A stretch of DNA of 64,000 bases, taken from NCBI GenBank assembly GCA_025055455.1, contig JANWXD010000010.1, positions 1 to 64,000 of the forward strand, given 5' to 3'. The position numbers were made by a program, and so were the translations under genes. A model generated the notes under the pieces. The model made no database searches. It saw nothing but the letters and a program-made list of their open reading frames with translations, and was not told the DNA's origin. Position 1 is the first letter of the stretch. Every line of letters begins with the position of its first letter. Shown piece after piece: positions 25,480 to 35,079 of the stretch. This DNA comes from Bryobacteraceae bacterium. Its GTDB lineage: Bacteria > Acidobacteriota > Terriglobia > Bryobacterales > Bryobacteraceae.

Positions 25480-26961
25480 TTGGGAACGATCTATCAGTCC
25501 ATTGAGATCCTGAGCAAAGAAAAGGGCATCGACAAGCAGATCGTGCTCGACGCGGTGAAAGATGCCGTGTTGGCCGCGGCGCGCAAGCAGTTTCGCACCA
25601 ACGAAGAGTTGGGAGCGGATCTCGATCCGCAGACGGGAGCGATCCACATTTACGCAATTTACAAGGTGGTGGAGACGGTGAGCGATCCGGAGCGCGAGAT
25701 GAGCGTGGAGCAGGCGCGCCAGTACGATCCCGCGGCCGAGCCCGGCTCAGAGATCCGGCTTCCCCGCCCCACCGACGTGCTGGGGCGCATCTCCGCCCAA
25801 ACGGCGCGACAGGTGATCCTGCAAAAAGTGCGGGAAGCGGAGCGGGAAATCATCTACCAGGAGTATGTGGGCCGGATCGGGGAACTCGTGACCGGAACGG
25901 TCAAACGGATGGAAGGCCCCGACCTGATCGTGGACCTGGGCAAGACCGAGGCCCGGCTGCCGAAGAAGGAGCAATCCAAGCTGGACAACTACGCTGTCGG
26001 GGATCGCATCCGATGCGTGATCAAGGGCGTGGAAAAGTCCGGAAAGAACGCCGGCCTGACGGTTTCGCGCGCGGCGCCGGAGCTGGTGATGCGGCTGTTC
26101 GAACAGGAGGTGCCGGAGATTTACGACGGCACGGTCGTGATCAAAGCCTGCGCTCGAGAAGCAGGTGAGCGGACCAAGATCGCCGTATGGAGCCGGGACC
26201 GGGACGTGGACTGCGTGGGGGCGTGCGTGGGCATGAAGGGCATGCGCGTGCAGTCCATCATCCGCGAGCTGCGGGGAGAAAAGATCGACATCATCCAATA
26301 CTCGGACGATCCCGTAACTTTTGCCACGAATGCTCTCAGTCCGGCGAAGATTTCGCGCGTGACCATTCTCGATCCGGTCGAAAAGCACATGGAAGTCATC
26401 GTGGACGACTCCCAGCTCTCGCTGGCCATCGGCAAGAAGGGGCAGAATGTGCGGCTGTGCGCCAAGCTGCTGGGCTGGAAAATCGACATCAAGAGCGAAG
26501 AGGAGAAGCGGCAGGAGGTGGAGTCGGCGATGGCGGCGCTCGTGGTTCCAGGAGCCTCGGTGACGGCGCTGATCGAGCACGGCTTGAGCCAAGAATTGGC
26601 GGCGAGCCTCGAGGGGGCCGGCGTGACGACGGTGGAGCAGCTGGGTTCGATGACGCCGGAAGAGTTGGAAGCGATCCCGGGCATCGACCGGAAGGCGGTG
26701 GAAGAAATCCAGTTCGCCGTGAACGCCTACTACGCGCAATTTGAGGAAGCGCTGGGAGTGAGCAGCGACATCCACGGCGCCACGACGGCGGTCGTGGAGG
26801 CGGGCCTACTGCAAGCGGAGGAAGGGGCTCACTCCGAGCCGGAGGCGGCACAACCGACCGCACTAGAACCAGTCGGCCCGGAGGAGTCGCCGGCCGCTGG
26901 CGTGGCGGAGCCCGAAGTTCCTTCAAATTCCAGCGAATTTGGTACGATAGAGGAGCGCTGA
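25480..26961 (+). CDS. nusA: transcription termination/antitermination factor NusA
   Basis: RNA polymerase-associated factor of 493 residues. N-terminal RNAP-binding domain (1-125, GTIYQSIEILSKEKGI), S1 domain (about 135-200, ELVTGTVKRMEGPDLIVDLG), two KH domains (about 205-345, VGACVGMKGMRVQ and LAIGKKGQNVRL), then one helix-hairpin-helix repeat (LGSMTPEELEAIPGI) and an acidic Pro/Ala-rich tail. The start is TTG at 25480 with GAGAGGG upstream. Lies between rimP and infB, the standard order, but without the ylxR gene often found next to it. Confidence 0.96.
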   Translation: MGTIYQSIEILSKEKGIDKQIVLDAVKDAVLAAARKQFRTNEELGADLDPQTGAIHIYAIYKVVETVSDPEREMSVEQARQYDPAAEPGSEIRLPRPTDVLGRISAQTARQVILQKVREAEREIIYQEYVGRIGELVTGTVKRMEGPDLIVDLGKTEARLPKKEQSKLDNYAVGDRIRCVIKGVEKSGKNAGLTVSRAAPELVMRLFEQEVPEIYDGTVVIKACAREAGERTKIAVWSRDRDVDCVGACVGMKGMRVQSIIRELRGEKIDIIQYSDDPVTFATNALSPAKISRVTILDPVEKHMEVIVDDSQLSLAIGKKGQNVRLCAKLLGWKIDIKSEEEKRQEVESAMAALVVPGASVTALIEHGLSQELAASLEGAGVTTVEQLGSMTPEELEAIPGIDRKAVEEIQFAVNAYYAQFEEALGVSSDIHGATTAVVEAGLLQAEEGAHSEPEAAQPTALEPVGPEESPAAGVAEPEVPSNSSEFGTIEER

Positions 26962-27035
26962 ACCTTCGCGGGCGGTGAGGAGGCCGGCGAAGCCGGGGTC
27001 CCCGGAGGGCCGGTGAGTGGCACTGATCTCCGTTT

Positions 27036-29828
27036 ATGAGTAAGATCCGTATCAACGAGCTGGCGCGCGAACTCGAGGTCAAACCGAACAAGATCATAGA
27101 GCTGTTAACGGAGTTTGGCGTCACAGAAAAGAAGACGCACTCCAGTTCGATTGACGAAGAGATCGCCAACAAGGTGCGGGCCCATTTCGGCGTGGCACCG
27201 GTTGTGACGGTCGCGCCGCCGGCCGCTCCGGAGGAGCCGTCGCCGTCGGCGCCCACCATCGAGGAGGTCGTCGCGCCGCCGACCATGGCGGCGGCTCCGG
27301 AACCGGCGGCTCCGGAACCGGCGGCGACCGAGGCGCCGGTCAACCGCCCGACTCCCGCCTCACCCCCGAGCGCTCCGGTGGAGAAGGCGCCGCCGTTGCC
27401 CGTTCGTCCGGCCACACGGCCCTTGCGTCCGCCTTTGGCCACCAGTGCACGCGAGGCCGCACCCACTCCCCCGCCCGCTCCAGTCCCATCGCCACCCCCG
27501 CCGGCCACCCCGGAGCCACCGCCGGCCGTGATTGCGGCCAAACCGATTCCGGTGTCACCCAAACCGGGGCAGATCCTGGGCCCGCGCCAGCCGCTGCCGG
27601 TGCAAGGTCCGGTCATTGTGAGCCCCGAGTCGCTGCCCCGTCCCGTAGCGCCGGCGCCGCCGAAAGTCACACCGCCTCCCCGGGTTTCGGTGCCGCAACC
27701 GGCGCCGCGGCCGGTGGTTCCGCCTCGGCCTGACATCGTCGCGCGGTTGGCGCAGCAGCCGAGAGCCGTGCCGGGCCAGCCCGTGCGGCCGCCGCGACCG
27801 GCGGCGCCAGTTCCCGGGCAGCCCATTTACCGGGGCCCCATTCGGCCCGGCCAGCCCCTGGCCGCCAAAGCCGGAGCGCCCACCGCGCGAGTCCAGCGCC
27901 GGCCGGGGACGCATCCGACCGCGGCCGTCGTCGAAATCACGCCGACGGAAGCCGCACGCCGGCTTACGGAAAAGAGGGTCCGTCCACCCGTCAGGGACCG
28001 CGAGGCCGAGCTGGAGGAGAAACTACTCCGCCCCACGGTGCGGCGCGCCCCGGAAATGCCGGTGGCGGTCAACCGGGACATTACGATCTCGGAAGGCATC
28101 ACGGTCAAAGAGCTGTCGGAGAAGCTGGGGCTGAAGGCAAGTTATGTCATCAAGAAGCTGCTCGAGCGCAAGATCTTCGCCACCATCAATCAGACGCTGG
28201 ACGTCAAAGTTGCCGAAGAAGTGGCCCGAGACTTTGGTGCCACGGTGAGCACGACCACTTTCGAAGAAGAGACGGCGCAACGGATCGAACAAACGGGCGG
28301 CGACGAGGAGCTGGTGGAACGGCCGCCGGTAGTGACCGTGATGGGGCACGTGGATCACGGAAAGACCTCTTTGCTCGATGCCATTCGGGCCACTAACGTG
28401 GCGGCAAAGGAGGCCGGGGGCATCACCCAGCACATCGGGGCCTACTGCGTGGAAAAGGGCGGACGCAAGATCGTTTTCATCGACACGCCGGGCCACGAGG
28501 CGTTTACGCGGATGCGAGCACGGGGCGCCAAGGTGACGGACATCGTGATCTTGGTGGTAGCCGCCGATGACGGCGTGATGCCGCAGACGCTGGAGGCGAT
28601 CGATCACGCCAGGGCGGCGGGCGTGCCCATCATCGTGGCCATCAACAAGATCGACAAGCCGGAGGCTGCGCCGGAGCGCGTCAAGCAGCAACTGGCGGAT
28701 CGCGGCCTTATGCCGGAGGAGTGGGGCGGCGACGTGGTCATGGTGCCAGTATCGGCCAAGACGGGCCAGAATCTGGACCTGCTGCTGGAGATGGTGCTGC
28801 TGGTGGCGGACATGCAGCAGCTCCGGGCCAATCCGAACCGGCCCGCTACGGCGACGGTACTGGAGGCCAAGGTGGACCGAGGTCGCGGCCCAGTGGCCAC
28901 GGTCATTGTGCGGCAAGGAACGCTGCGTGTGGGCGACCATTTCCTGTGCGGCACGGTCCTCGGCAAGATCCGGGCCCTGTACAACGACCGGGGCGAGCCG
29001 GTGCGGGAAGCGGGTCCTTCGATTCCCGTGGAGGTCCTGGGTTTGGAAGCGCTGCCGGAGGTGGGCGACACGCTTCAGGTCATGACGGATACGGCCAAAG
29101 CCAAGCAGATCGTCATGTACCGGGAGAGCAAAGCCCGCGAGCAAGCCATGGCCCGTACGGCCCGCGTGTCGCTGTCGCAGCTTCACGAGCAAATCGCTGC
29201 GGGCGAGGTCAAGGACCTTCCGATCATCCTGAAGACCGACGTCAGCGGCACCGCGGAAGTGCTTTCCGAGACGCTGCAAAAGCTGTCCACCGAGAAAGTG
29301 CGCATCGTCATCCTCCACGCAGGGGTGGGGGCGATCAACGAAAACGACGTCATGCTGGCGTCGGCTTCGAACGCGATCATTGTGGGATTCAACGTGCGCC
29401 CGGAGCGAAGCGCCGCGCAACTGGCCGAGCAGGAGCGGGTGGACATCCGGCTTCACACGATCATTTACGAGCTGGTGGACGAGATCAAGCGGGCCATGAC
29501 TGGAATGCTCGAACCGGTCTACCGCGAGGTGTACAAAGGCCGGGCGGAAGTCCGGCAAGTGTTCCACATCAGCAAAGTGGGCAACGTGGCGGGTTGTGCG
29601 GTGTTGGACGGCGTGCTGAGCCGCGACAGCGAAGTGCGCCTGCTGCGGGACAACGTGGTGGTCTACACCGGACGCGTGGCTTCGCTGCGGCGCTTCAAGA
29701 ACGATGTCAGCGAAGTAAAGAGCGGGATGGAATGCGGCGTAGCCCTGGAGAATTTCGGCGACATCAAGCCGGGTGACATCATCGAGGCGTTCGTTACCGA
29801 GCGGGTAACCGCCGAAGCTCTGGTGTAG
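27036..29828 (+). CDS. infB: translation initiation factor IF-2
   Basis: GTPase that places fMet-tRNA on the ribosome. 930 residues. Two IF2-N-type domains are seen: one at 1-53 ([18 protein letters not shown]) and one at about 350-400 ([18 protein letters not shown]). Between them lies a low-complexity Pro/Ala/Val-rich linker of about 250 residues. The G domain carries [20 protein letters not shown] and NKIDK, followed by domains II-IV. 74 nt separate it from nusA with no other gene. No good Shine-Dalgarno precedes the ATG. Confidence 0.97.
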   Translation: MSKIRINELARELEVKPNKIIELLTEFGVTEKKTHSSSIDEEIANKVRAHFGVAPVVTVAPPAAPEEPSPSAPTIEEVVAPPTMAAAPEPAAPEPAATEAPVNRPTPASPPSAPVEKAPPLPVRPATRPLRPPLATSAREAAPTPPPAPVPSPPPPATPEPPPAVIAAKPIPVSPKPGQILGPRQPLPVQGPVIVSPESLPRPVAPAPPKVTPPPRVSVPQPAPRPVVPPRPDIVARLAQQPRAVPGQPVRPPRPAAPVPGQPIYRGPIRPGQPLAAKAGAPTARVQRRPGTHPTAAVVEITPTEAARRLTEKRVRPPVRDREAELEEKLLRPTVRRAPEMPVAVNRDITISEGITVKELSEKLGLKASYVIKKLLERKIFATINQTLDVKVAEEVARDFGATVSTTTFEEETAQRIEQTGGDEELVERPPVVTVMGHVDHGKTSLLDAIRATNVAAKEAGGITQHIGAYCVEKGGRKIVFIDTPGHEAFTRMRARGAKVTDIVILVVAADDGVMPQTLEAIDHARAAGVPIIVAINKIDKPEAAPERVKQQLADRGLMPEEWGGDVVMVPVSAKTGQNLDLLLEMVLLVADMQQLRANPNRPATATVLEAKVDRGRGPVATVIVRQGTLRVGDHFLCGTVLGKIRALYNDRGEPVREAGPSIPVEVLGLEALPEVGDTLQVMTDTAKAKQIVMYRESKAREQAMARTARVSLSQLHEQIAAGEVKDLPIILKTDVSGTAEVLSETLQKLSTEKVRIVILHAGVGAINENDVMLASASNAIIVGFNVRPERSAAQLAEQERVDIRLHTIIYELVDEIKRAMTGMLEPVYREVYKGRAEVRQVFHISKVGNVAGCAVLDGVLSRDSEVRLLRDNVVVYTGRVASLRRFKNDVSEVKSGMECGVALENFGDIKPGDIIEAFVTERVTAEALV

Positions 29829-29904
29829 CCGGCCAAGGGCCACAGCTCACCGAGGAAAAGAGACACAGCCGGGACCGCAGGCCAGTGCCCGGCGGGCGGT
29901 CGGT

Positions 29905-30192
29905 ATGGCGACGATTGGCGTGCTGACTCTGGAACTCCGCCTCAACCATTCGCAGTCGCTGAAAGACAAGCGCCACGTGGTGCAGGGGCTCAAGGACCGG
30001 CTGCGCCGGAAGTTCAATGTGGCGGTGGCCGAGATCGATTGCCAGGACCTGTGGCAACGCGCGGTCGTGGCGGCGGTGACCGTGTCCGGGGACCATAACC
30101 ATGCCGCTCAGGTGCTGCAACTGGTGGAACGCGAGGCGGCCATGCTTCTGGGCGGCGACCTGGTGGGCGCCACGGTGGAGTGGGTGGAGTAG
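29905..30192 (+). CDS. DUF503/YlxP family protein
   Basis: Small protein of 95 residues with the family start VLTLELRLNHSQSLKDKRHVV, shortened here to the motif SLKDKRHVV, then FNVAVAEIDCQDLWQRA and a terminal VEWVE. YlxP is commonly found between infB and rbfA in Gram-positive and other bacteria and is thought to help ribosome assembly; its mechanism is unknown. It stands exactly in that place here. Ends 5 nt before rbfA. Confidence 0.85.
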   Translation: MATIGVLTLELRLNHSQSLKDKRHVVQGLKDRLRRKFNVAVAEIDCQDLWQRAVVAAVTVSGDHNHAAQVLQLVEREAAMLLGGDLVGATVEWVE

Positions 30193-30197
30193 CGGAC

Positions 30198-30554
30198 ATG
30201 GATCCGCACCGCACCGAGCGCATCTCGGAAGCTCTCCGTGCCGAATTGGACGAGCTGATCGGCTACGAGATGTCGGACCCGCGCGTGGAGGCGGTGAGCG
30301 TAGTGGAGGTAATCGTGACGTCCGACCTGCGCCGCGCCCGCGTGCGGGTGGCGGTTGCGGGCGGGGCCCCCGAGCAGCGGGCGGCCCTGATCGCGCTGGA
30401 AGGGGCCCGAGGCTATCTGCGGCGGGCCCTGGCGGCACGGCTGCGCCTGTTCCGCATCCCCGAGCTCCACTTTGAGGCGGGCCGTTACCCGGGCCCACCC
30501 GAGCTGCTTCCAAAGGTGGCCCCAGGAAGCGCCGCAGAATCTTCCCCCGAATGA
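30198..30554 (+). CDS. rbfA: 30S ribosome-binding factor RbfA
   Basis: Cold-shock-linked 30S maturation factor of 118 residues with a single KH-like domain. Features: RTERISEALRAELDELI at the N-terminus, DPRVEAVSVVEVIVTSDLRRA shortened to the conserved VTSDLRRARV segment, and LRRALAARLRLFRIPELHF. The ATG at 30198 is preferred over an in-frame ATG at 30180 within ylxP. The stop overlaps the apbE start (ATGA). Confidence 0.92.
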   Translation: MDPHRTERISEALRAELDELIGYEMSDPRVEAVSVVEVIVTSDLRRARVRVAVAGGAPEQRAALIALEGARGYLRRALAARLRLFRIPELHFEAGRYPGPPELLPKVAPGSAAESSPE

Positions 30555-31519
30555 AACAATTTGTGATATTTTTGCTAGTTGGCCTCGGCGGCCTGCGAGC
30601 GGGCGAACTGCTGCGCTTGGAGGACAGCGCCGAGGTCATGGGCACCACCTACACGCTGATCCTGTACGGCGAAGATCAGGAGAAACTGGAGGCCGCCGCG
30701 GGCGCAGCGTTCGACGAGGTCCGGCGGCTGGACCGCATGCTTTCCAATTATCGACAGGACAGCGAATGGAGCCGGGTGAACCGCGGCGCCGCCCACGGTC
30801 CCGTGAAGGTGTCGAGCGAGTTGTTCGCGCTGCTCGAGCAATGTCTCGACTACAGTCGGCAGAGCGAAGGAGCCTTCGACATCAGCGTCGGACCGCTGAT
30901 GCGCACCTGGGGGTTTTACAGGGGGACGGGCCGTCTGCCGTCGCGGGAGGAGATGGCTGAGGCATTGAAGGCGGTAGGGTACCGCAACATTGCTCTCGAT
31001 CCCAGGGAACAAACCGTGCGCTTCCTCCGATCCGGGGTGGAGCTGGACCCTGGAGGGGTGGGCAAAGGGTACGCGGTGGACCGGGTGGTGGCACTGCTGA
31101 AGGCTCACGGGATCCGGTCGGCGCTGGTTTCCGCAGGGAGCAGCAGCATTTACGGGCTGGGGCATCCGCCGGAGGAACCGGGGTGGCGCGTCGAGATTCG
31201 CCATCCCCGCGACTGGAGGCAGACCGCCGCAGAAGTGGTTCTCCGGGACGAGTCGCTGTCGACGTCGGGCGATTACGAGAAATTTTTCGAAGCGGGCGGG
31301 AGATTGTACAGCCACATTATGGATCCCCGCACGGGGTATCCGGCTTCGGCGGGTGTGGTGTCCGTGTCGGTGGTGGCGCCGACCACGCTGGCAAGCGAGG
31401 TCTGGACTAAGCCGTACTTCGTGTTGGGCCGCGCCTGGGCGGCCCGCCATAAGCCCAAAGAGTTTCGGGTGTTCCTCTGCGAAGAAAGAAGCGAAATCGA
31501 ATGCGCGTGGCTACAATAA
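30551..31519 (+). CDS. apbE: FAD:protein FMN transferase (ApbE family)
   Basis: Exported flavin transferase of 322 residues that links FMN to Thr/Ser of target proteins such as NqrB/C or RnfG/D. Signal peptide MKQFVIFLLVGLGGLRAGE. Landmarks: MGTTYTLILYG, LSNYRQDSEWSRVN, GAFDISVGPL, LDPGGVGKGYAVDRV, SAGSSSIYGLG (normally AGGD in this strand), STSGDYEKFF and HIMDPRTGYP with Mg ligands. No NQR or RNF complex is in the window. Coupled to rbfA by an ATGA overlap and overlapping hemE by 19 nt. Confidence 0.9.
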   Translation: MKQFVIFLLVGLGGLRAGELLRLEDSAEVMGTTYTLILYGEDQEKLEAAAGAAFDEVRRLDRMLSNYRQDSEWSRVNRGAAHGPVKVSSELFALLEQCLDYSRQSEGAFDISVGPLMRTWGFYRGTGRLPSREEMAEALKAVGYRNIALDPREQTVRFLRSGVELDPGGVGKGYAVDRVVALLKAHGIRSALVSAGSSSIYGLGHPPEEPGWRVEIRHPRDWRQTAAEVVLRDESLSTSGDYEKFFEAGGRLYSHIMDPRTGYPASAGVVSVSVVAPTTLASEVWTKPYFVLGRAWAARHKPKEFRVFLCEERSEIECAWLQ

Positions 31520-32541
31520 ACAACCGCTTTTTGGACGCCTGCCGGAGGCGGCCGACGGACGTCCGCCCAGTGTGGTTCATGCGGCAGGCAGGTCGCTACC
31601 TCAAGCCATATCGCGACCTGCGGGCCAAGCACACCATTCTCGAGATCTGCAAGCGGCCGGATCTGGCGGCCACGGTGACGCTGATGCCCGTCGAGATCCT
31701 GGACGTCGACGCGGCGATCATCTTCGCCGACTTGCTGCTGCCGCTCGAGCCGATGGGCTTGAAGCTGCACTTTGCCGCCGGCGAGGGTCCGGTGATCGAG
31801 AACCCGGTGCGGACGTCGCAGGACGTGGATACGCTCTCCATTTCCAACACCGATGACCTCGGCTACGTGGGCGAGGCGATCCAGATCGTCTGCAAAGCGC
31901 TGGGAGGACGCATTCCAGTCATCGGATTCGTCGGCGCGCCGTTCACCATGGCGAGCTACATGATCGAGGGCGGCATCTCGCGCACGTTCCTCCGCACTAA
32001 GCGCCTGATGTACAGCAACGAGACGCTGTGGCGGCGCCTGATGGGCAAACTGGTGGACGTGCTGGGGCCCTACGCGTTGATGCAGGTGGCCTCCGGCGCG
32101 CGGGCGATCCAGGTGTTCGACAGTTGGGTCGGGGCGCTGGGACCGGACGATTACGTGCGTTACGTGCAGCCGTACTCGCGGGCGTTGATCGACCGGATCC
32201 GCTCGAGCGGCGTGCCCGTGATCCACTTCGGCACGGGCATCGGAGGGTTTTTCCGGGAGCTGCACGCGGCCGGGGGCGACGTGTTGGGAATCGACTGGCG
32301 CATCAACATCGACCAGGCCTGGATGGACATCAGCTACCGCACGGCGATTCAGGGCAACCTGGACCCGGCAGCGCTGTTTGCCCCGCTGGCCGAATTGAAG
32401 ATGAAGGTGCACGAGCTGCTGAAGCGTACCGGATCCCGCCCGGGACATATCTTCAATCTCGGCCATGGTATTTTGCCCGAGACACCAGTCGAGAATGTGA
32501 AGGCCTGCGTGCAGTTCGTGCGCGAGTTTCGACTGCAGTGA
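31501..32541 (+). CDS. hemE: uroporphyrinogen decarboxylase
   Basis: Converts uroporphyrinogen III to coproporphyrinogen III in haem synthesis. 346 residues. The family start VWFMRQAGRYLKPYR with the Arg and Asp-neighbourhood substrate residues, FVGAPFTMASYMIEGG, FDSWVGALGPDDY and HIFNLGHGILPETPVENV are all present. Starts inside the end of apbE (19-nt overlap), so it is translated from the same mRNA. Other haem genes are not in the window. Cytoplasmic enzyme. Confidence 0.97.
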   Translation: MRVATINNRFLDACRRRPTDVRPVWFMRQAGRYLKPYRDLRAKHTILEICKRPDLAATVTLMPVEILDVDAAIIFADLLLPLEPMGLKLHFAAGEGPVIENPVRTSQDVDTLSISNTDDLGYVGEAIQIVCKALGGRIPVIGFVGAPFTMASYMIEGGISRTFLRTKRLMYSNETLWRRLMGKLVDVLGPYALMQVASGARAIQVFDSWVGALGPDDYVRYVQPYSRALIDRIRSSGVPVIHFGTGIGGFFRELHAAGGDVLGIDWRINIDQAWMDISYRTAIQGNLDPAALFAPLAELKMKVHELLKRTGSRPGHIFNLGHGILPETPVENVKACVQFVREFRLQ

Positions 32542-32643
32542 AGACCGCCGCCGGCGGCGCGCGAGCCCTGGGGATGGCTTAGGGTGGGGCGCTAGGGAGG
32601 TGGTCTTCGGGCGTGTGGCCGCCCCAGGACGGTTCGTTTCGGC

Positions 32644-32675
32644 AGCGGGCGGCTGGTTCGTGATTCCAGCCCGCT
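32644..32675. repeat. hairpin between hemE and the microcompartment operon
   Basis: AGCGGG-CGG-CTGG pairs with CCAG-CCCGCT over a 9-nt loop, leaving a 3-nt bulge. There is no T-run, so if it terminates hemE it is not a standard intrinsic terminator. Its stem resembles the AGCGGGCTG hairpin at 1200. The TAGCAT hexamer at 32687 follows it. Nothing else is seen in 32542-32700. Confidence 0.35.
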
Positions 32676-32700
32676 CTGGGCGCTGCTAGCATAGTTCCTT

Positions 32701-33072
32701 ATGCTGGAAAACTTCCGGCACTTCCGTGCGGGGCCGGATCCGTTCGGCCGCACCTGGCAGGTGGATTTTCTTTGGCTTCAGACCGCCATCGCAATTCGTC
32801 ACAGCGACACCGTAGACGTGAAATTCCTGCTATCCGACGGAGATACTCGCCTGGAGAAAGTCATCGCCCTTCCCCATGCCGAACTGGTGGCCTTGAGCCA
32901 AAAAGCCGGCCGCCCCCTCACGGATCCGTGGTGCGCGCGGTTGGCCGCACTGCATCTGGTTCATATGATCGAGACTGGCGAGGATTTCGAAAAGAACCTC
33001 GTGACGGTGTCCCCGCACGATCTGGAAAAATACCACGCCATCCTCGAGCAGGCAGCGGCCGCCCGAAAATAG
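32701..33072 (+). CDS. hypothetical protein, first gene of PduS/PduT-like operon
   Basis: No family recognised. 123 residues, no signal peptide or membrane segment; soluble alpha/beta composition with FGRTWQVDFLWLQTAIAIRHSDTV near the N-terminus (quoted in part: TWQVDFLWLQTAIAIRH) and a helical C-terminal half (ARLAALHLVHMIETGEDFEK). A TAGCAT hexamer ends 8 nt before the ATG, so it probably leads the operon as a leaderless gene. The PduS-like gene starts 16 nt after its stop, which ties its role to that redox/microcompartment pair; this is inference. Confidence 0.75.
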   Translation: MLENFRHFRAGPDPFGRTWQVDFLWLQTAIAIRHSDTVDVKFLLSDGDTRLEKVIALPHAELVALSQKAGRPLTDPWCARLAALHLVHMIETGEDFEKNLVTVSPHDLEKYHAILEQAAAARK

Positions 33073-33088
33073 GGCCGAGCGGGGACTC

Positions 33089-34402
33089 ATGGATCTAGCG
33101 ACGAAGCTGCGCGAATGCGGCGTCGTGGGCGCCGGGGGCGCCGGGTTCCCCACCTACGTGAAAGCCTCGGCGCGCGTCGAGTTGCTAATTGCCAACGGCG
33201 CCGAGTGCGAGCCGCTGATTCACAAAGACGCCGAGCTGATGAAGCATTTCCCGGCAGAGATCGTCTCGGGGATGGAACTGATGCGCAAGGCCACGGGCGC
33301 GGGGCGGGCCCGGTTCGGAATCAAGAAAAAGAACGCCGAGGCGGTCGAGGCCATCCGCCCGCACCTGAACCCAGAGACAGCGGACTTCGTGTTTCTGGGC
33401 GATTTTTATCCGTCGGGCGATGAGTACGAGCTGGTCTACGAAGCGACGGGACGGCTCATTCCCCCGGCGGGCATTCCGCTTCAGGTCGGCTGCGTCGTCA
33501 ACAACGTCGAGACGCTCTACAACGTGCACTACGCGGCGCAGGGGGTCCCGGTGACGCGGAAGTTCGTCTCGGTGGCGGGAGCGGTGCGGGAGCCCAAAGC
33601 GTTCTGGGTTCCCGTAGGCACGCCGTTCCGCGACCTGATCGCGCTGGCCGGAGGAGCGACCACGTCGCGTGTAGGGGTGTTCGTCAGCGGCATCATGATG
33701 GGCACGCTGACTTTCGATCTGGACGAAGTCGTGACGCGCACGACGGCGGGACTGATCGTGCTGCCGGAGGATCACTACCTGATCATGCGCATGAACCGGC
33801 CGATCGCGGCCATGAACCACATCGGCAAGTCCGCCTGCGACCAATGCAGCTACTGCACCGAGTTTTGCCCGCGCTACCTGCTCGGATACGACGTCCAGCC
33901 GCACAAAGTGATGCGCAGCCTCGGCTTCAGCGCCACGGGCGCCGAGATTTGGAACCAGTGGGCGGAGCTATGCTGTGGCTGCGGCTTGTGCACGCTCTAT
34001 GCTTGTCCCGAGGATCTGTTTCCGAAGGAGGCCTGCGATCAGGCCAAATCCCACTTGCGCGCCGCCGGAATCAAGTTCCAGCAGGCGCGTCCGCCCATGG
34101 TTCACCCCATGAAAGCATACCGGCGGGTCCCGCTGCCGCTGCTGCGCAAGCGCCTGAAAGTGGAGGAGTACGAGAGCGAGACGCCGTACGCGCCCATCGA
34201 GCACCGGCCGGCATGGGTCCGTATCAAGTGGCGCCAGCACGCGGGGCGGCCGGCGCGTCCCGTAGTGAAGGAAGGCGACCGAGTAGAGCCCGGCGCGGTG
34301 GTCGGGCAGGTGGATCCGCCGGATCTGGGCGTGCCGGTGCATGCGAGCATTGGCGGCAGGGTGGCGCGCATTGCCGAGGAGTGGGTGGAAATTCAGTCGT
34401 GA
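33089..34402 (+). CDS. PduS-like flavin/iron-sulfur cobalamin reductase-type protein
   Basis: Protein of 437 residues related to RnfC and to PduS, the electron-transfer protein of propanediol microcompartments. Order: NADH/FMN-binding part (VGAGGAGFPTYVK at 13-25, ANGAECEPLIHKD), an SLBB domain (VSVAGAVREPKAFWVP), two ferredoxin-type 4Fe-4S clusters (CDQCSYCTEFCP and CCGCGLCTLYACP), and a C-terminal barrel-like domain (VVKEGDRVEPGAVVGQV). Known PduS reduces cobalamin and binds the shell protein PduT. The next gene is PduT-like, 9 nt away, supporting the same partnership here. Confidence 0.88.
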   Translation: MDLATKLRECGVVGAGGAGFPTYVKASARVELLIANGAECEPLIHKDAELMKHFPAEIVSGMELMRKATGAGRARFGIKKKNAEAVEAIRPHLNPETADFVFLGDFYPSGDEYELVYEATGRLIPPAGIPLQVGCVVNNVETLYNVHYAAQGVPVTRKFVSVAGAVREPKAFWVPVGTPFRDLIALAGGATTSRVGVFVSGIMMGTLTFDLDEVVTRTTAGLIVLPEDHYLIMRMNRPIAAMNHIGKSACDQCSYCTEFCPRYLLGYDVQPHKVMRSLGFSATGAEIWNQWAELCCGCGLCTLYACPEDLFPKEACDQAKSHLRAAGIKFQQARPPMVHPMKAYRRVPLPLLRKRLKVEEYESETPYAPIEHRPAWVRIKWRQHAGRPARPVVKEGDRVEPGAVVGQVDPPDLGVPVHASIGGRVARIAEEWVEIQS

Positions 34403-34411
34403 GGGCAGGAG

Positions 34412-34963
34412 ATGGCAAGGAACTCGATCGGGCTGATCGAACTCGGAAGCATCGCCGCGGGCTATGAGGTGACCGACGCGATGCTCAAAGCGGCGGACGT
34501 GGAGCTGCTGCTGGCGCGCTCGATCTGCTCGGGCAAGTACATGGTGATGGTGCGGGGGGACGTGGCAGCGGTAGAAGCCAGCGTGGAGGCGGGCAGCCGG
34601 GCGGGCAGTTTCTCGTTAGTGGATCGCTTCGTGATCCCGAACGTGCACGAGTCCATCTTTCCGGCGATCGCCGGCACCAGCAAGGTGGAGGCGCTGGAGG
34701 CGCTGGGCATCCTGGAGTCCTTTTCGGTGGCGTCGCTCATCGAGGGGGCCGACGCAGCGGCCAAGGCGGCCAACGTCCGGCTGATCGAAATCCGGCTGGC
34801 GATGGCGTTGGGAGGCAAGGCGTTCGCTACGCTGACGGGAAGCGTGGCGGCCGTGCGTAGCGCCGTGGAGGCGGGCGCTCAAGTGATCGGCCGCAAGGGG
34901 CTGCTCGTCAACAAAGTCGTGATTCCCCAGCCACGGCCGGAGCTGCTGTCGGAAATGATATAA
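34412..34963 (+). CDS. PduT-like tandem BMC-domain shell protein
   Basis: Bacterial microcompartment shell protein of 183 residues made of two BMC domains (about 4-85 and 95-175), which form a pseudohexameric trimer. Domain 1 begins SIGLIELGSIAAGYEVTDAM; domain 2 contains IEIRLAMALGGKAFATLTG. Cys39 in SICSGKYMVMVRGD corresponds in position to the pore Cys of PduT that holds a 4Fe-4S cluster. No hexameric (BMC-H) or pentameric (BMC-P) shell gene and no signature enzyme is in the window, so the compartment, if any, must be completed from other loci. Confidence 0.88.
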   Translation: MARNSIGLIELGSIAAGYEVTDAMLKAADVELLLARSICSGKYMVMVRGDVAAVEASVEAGSRAGSFSLVDRFVIPNVHESIFPAIAGTSKVEALEALGILESFSVASLIEGADAAAKAANVRLIEIRLAMALGGKAFATLTGSVAAVRSAVEAGAQVIGRKGLLVNKVVIPQPRPELLSEMI

Positions 34964-35049
34964 GGGCGTTGGTGTGCTGAGCCGCAGATGATGAAACAGC
35001 TGGCTGGGTCAGCAAAATCGTTCCGGCGGCGAGGAGGGCGGGCACCAAG

Positions 35050-35079
35050 TTTCGGGGTTGCTTAAACCTCTCCCCGAAA
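35050..35079. terminator. hairpin between convergent BMC and folE genes
   Basis: Perfect 8-bp stem TTTCGGGG/CCCCGAAA with a 14-nt loop, starting right after the folE stop codon on the minus strand and 86 nt after the shell-protein stop on the plus strand. There is no T-run on either side, so its terminator role is plausible but not certain. Confidence 0.45.
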
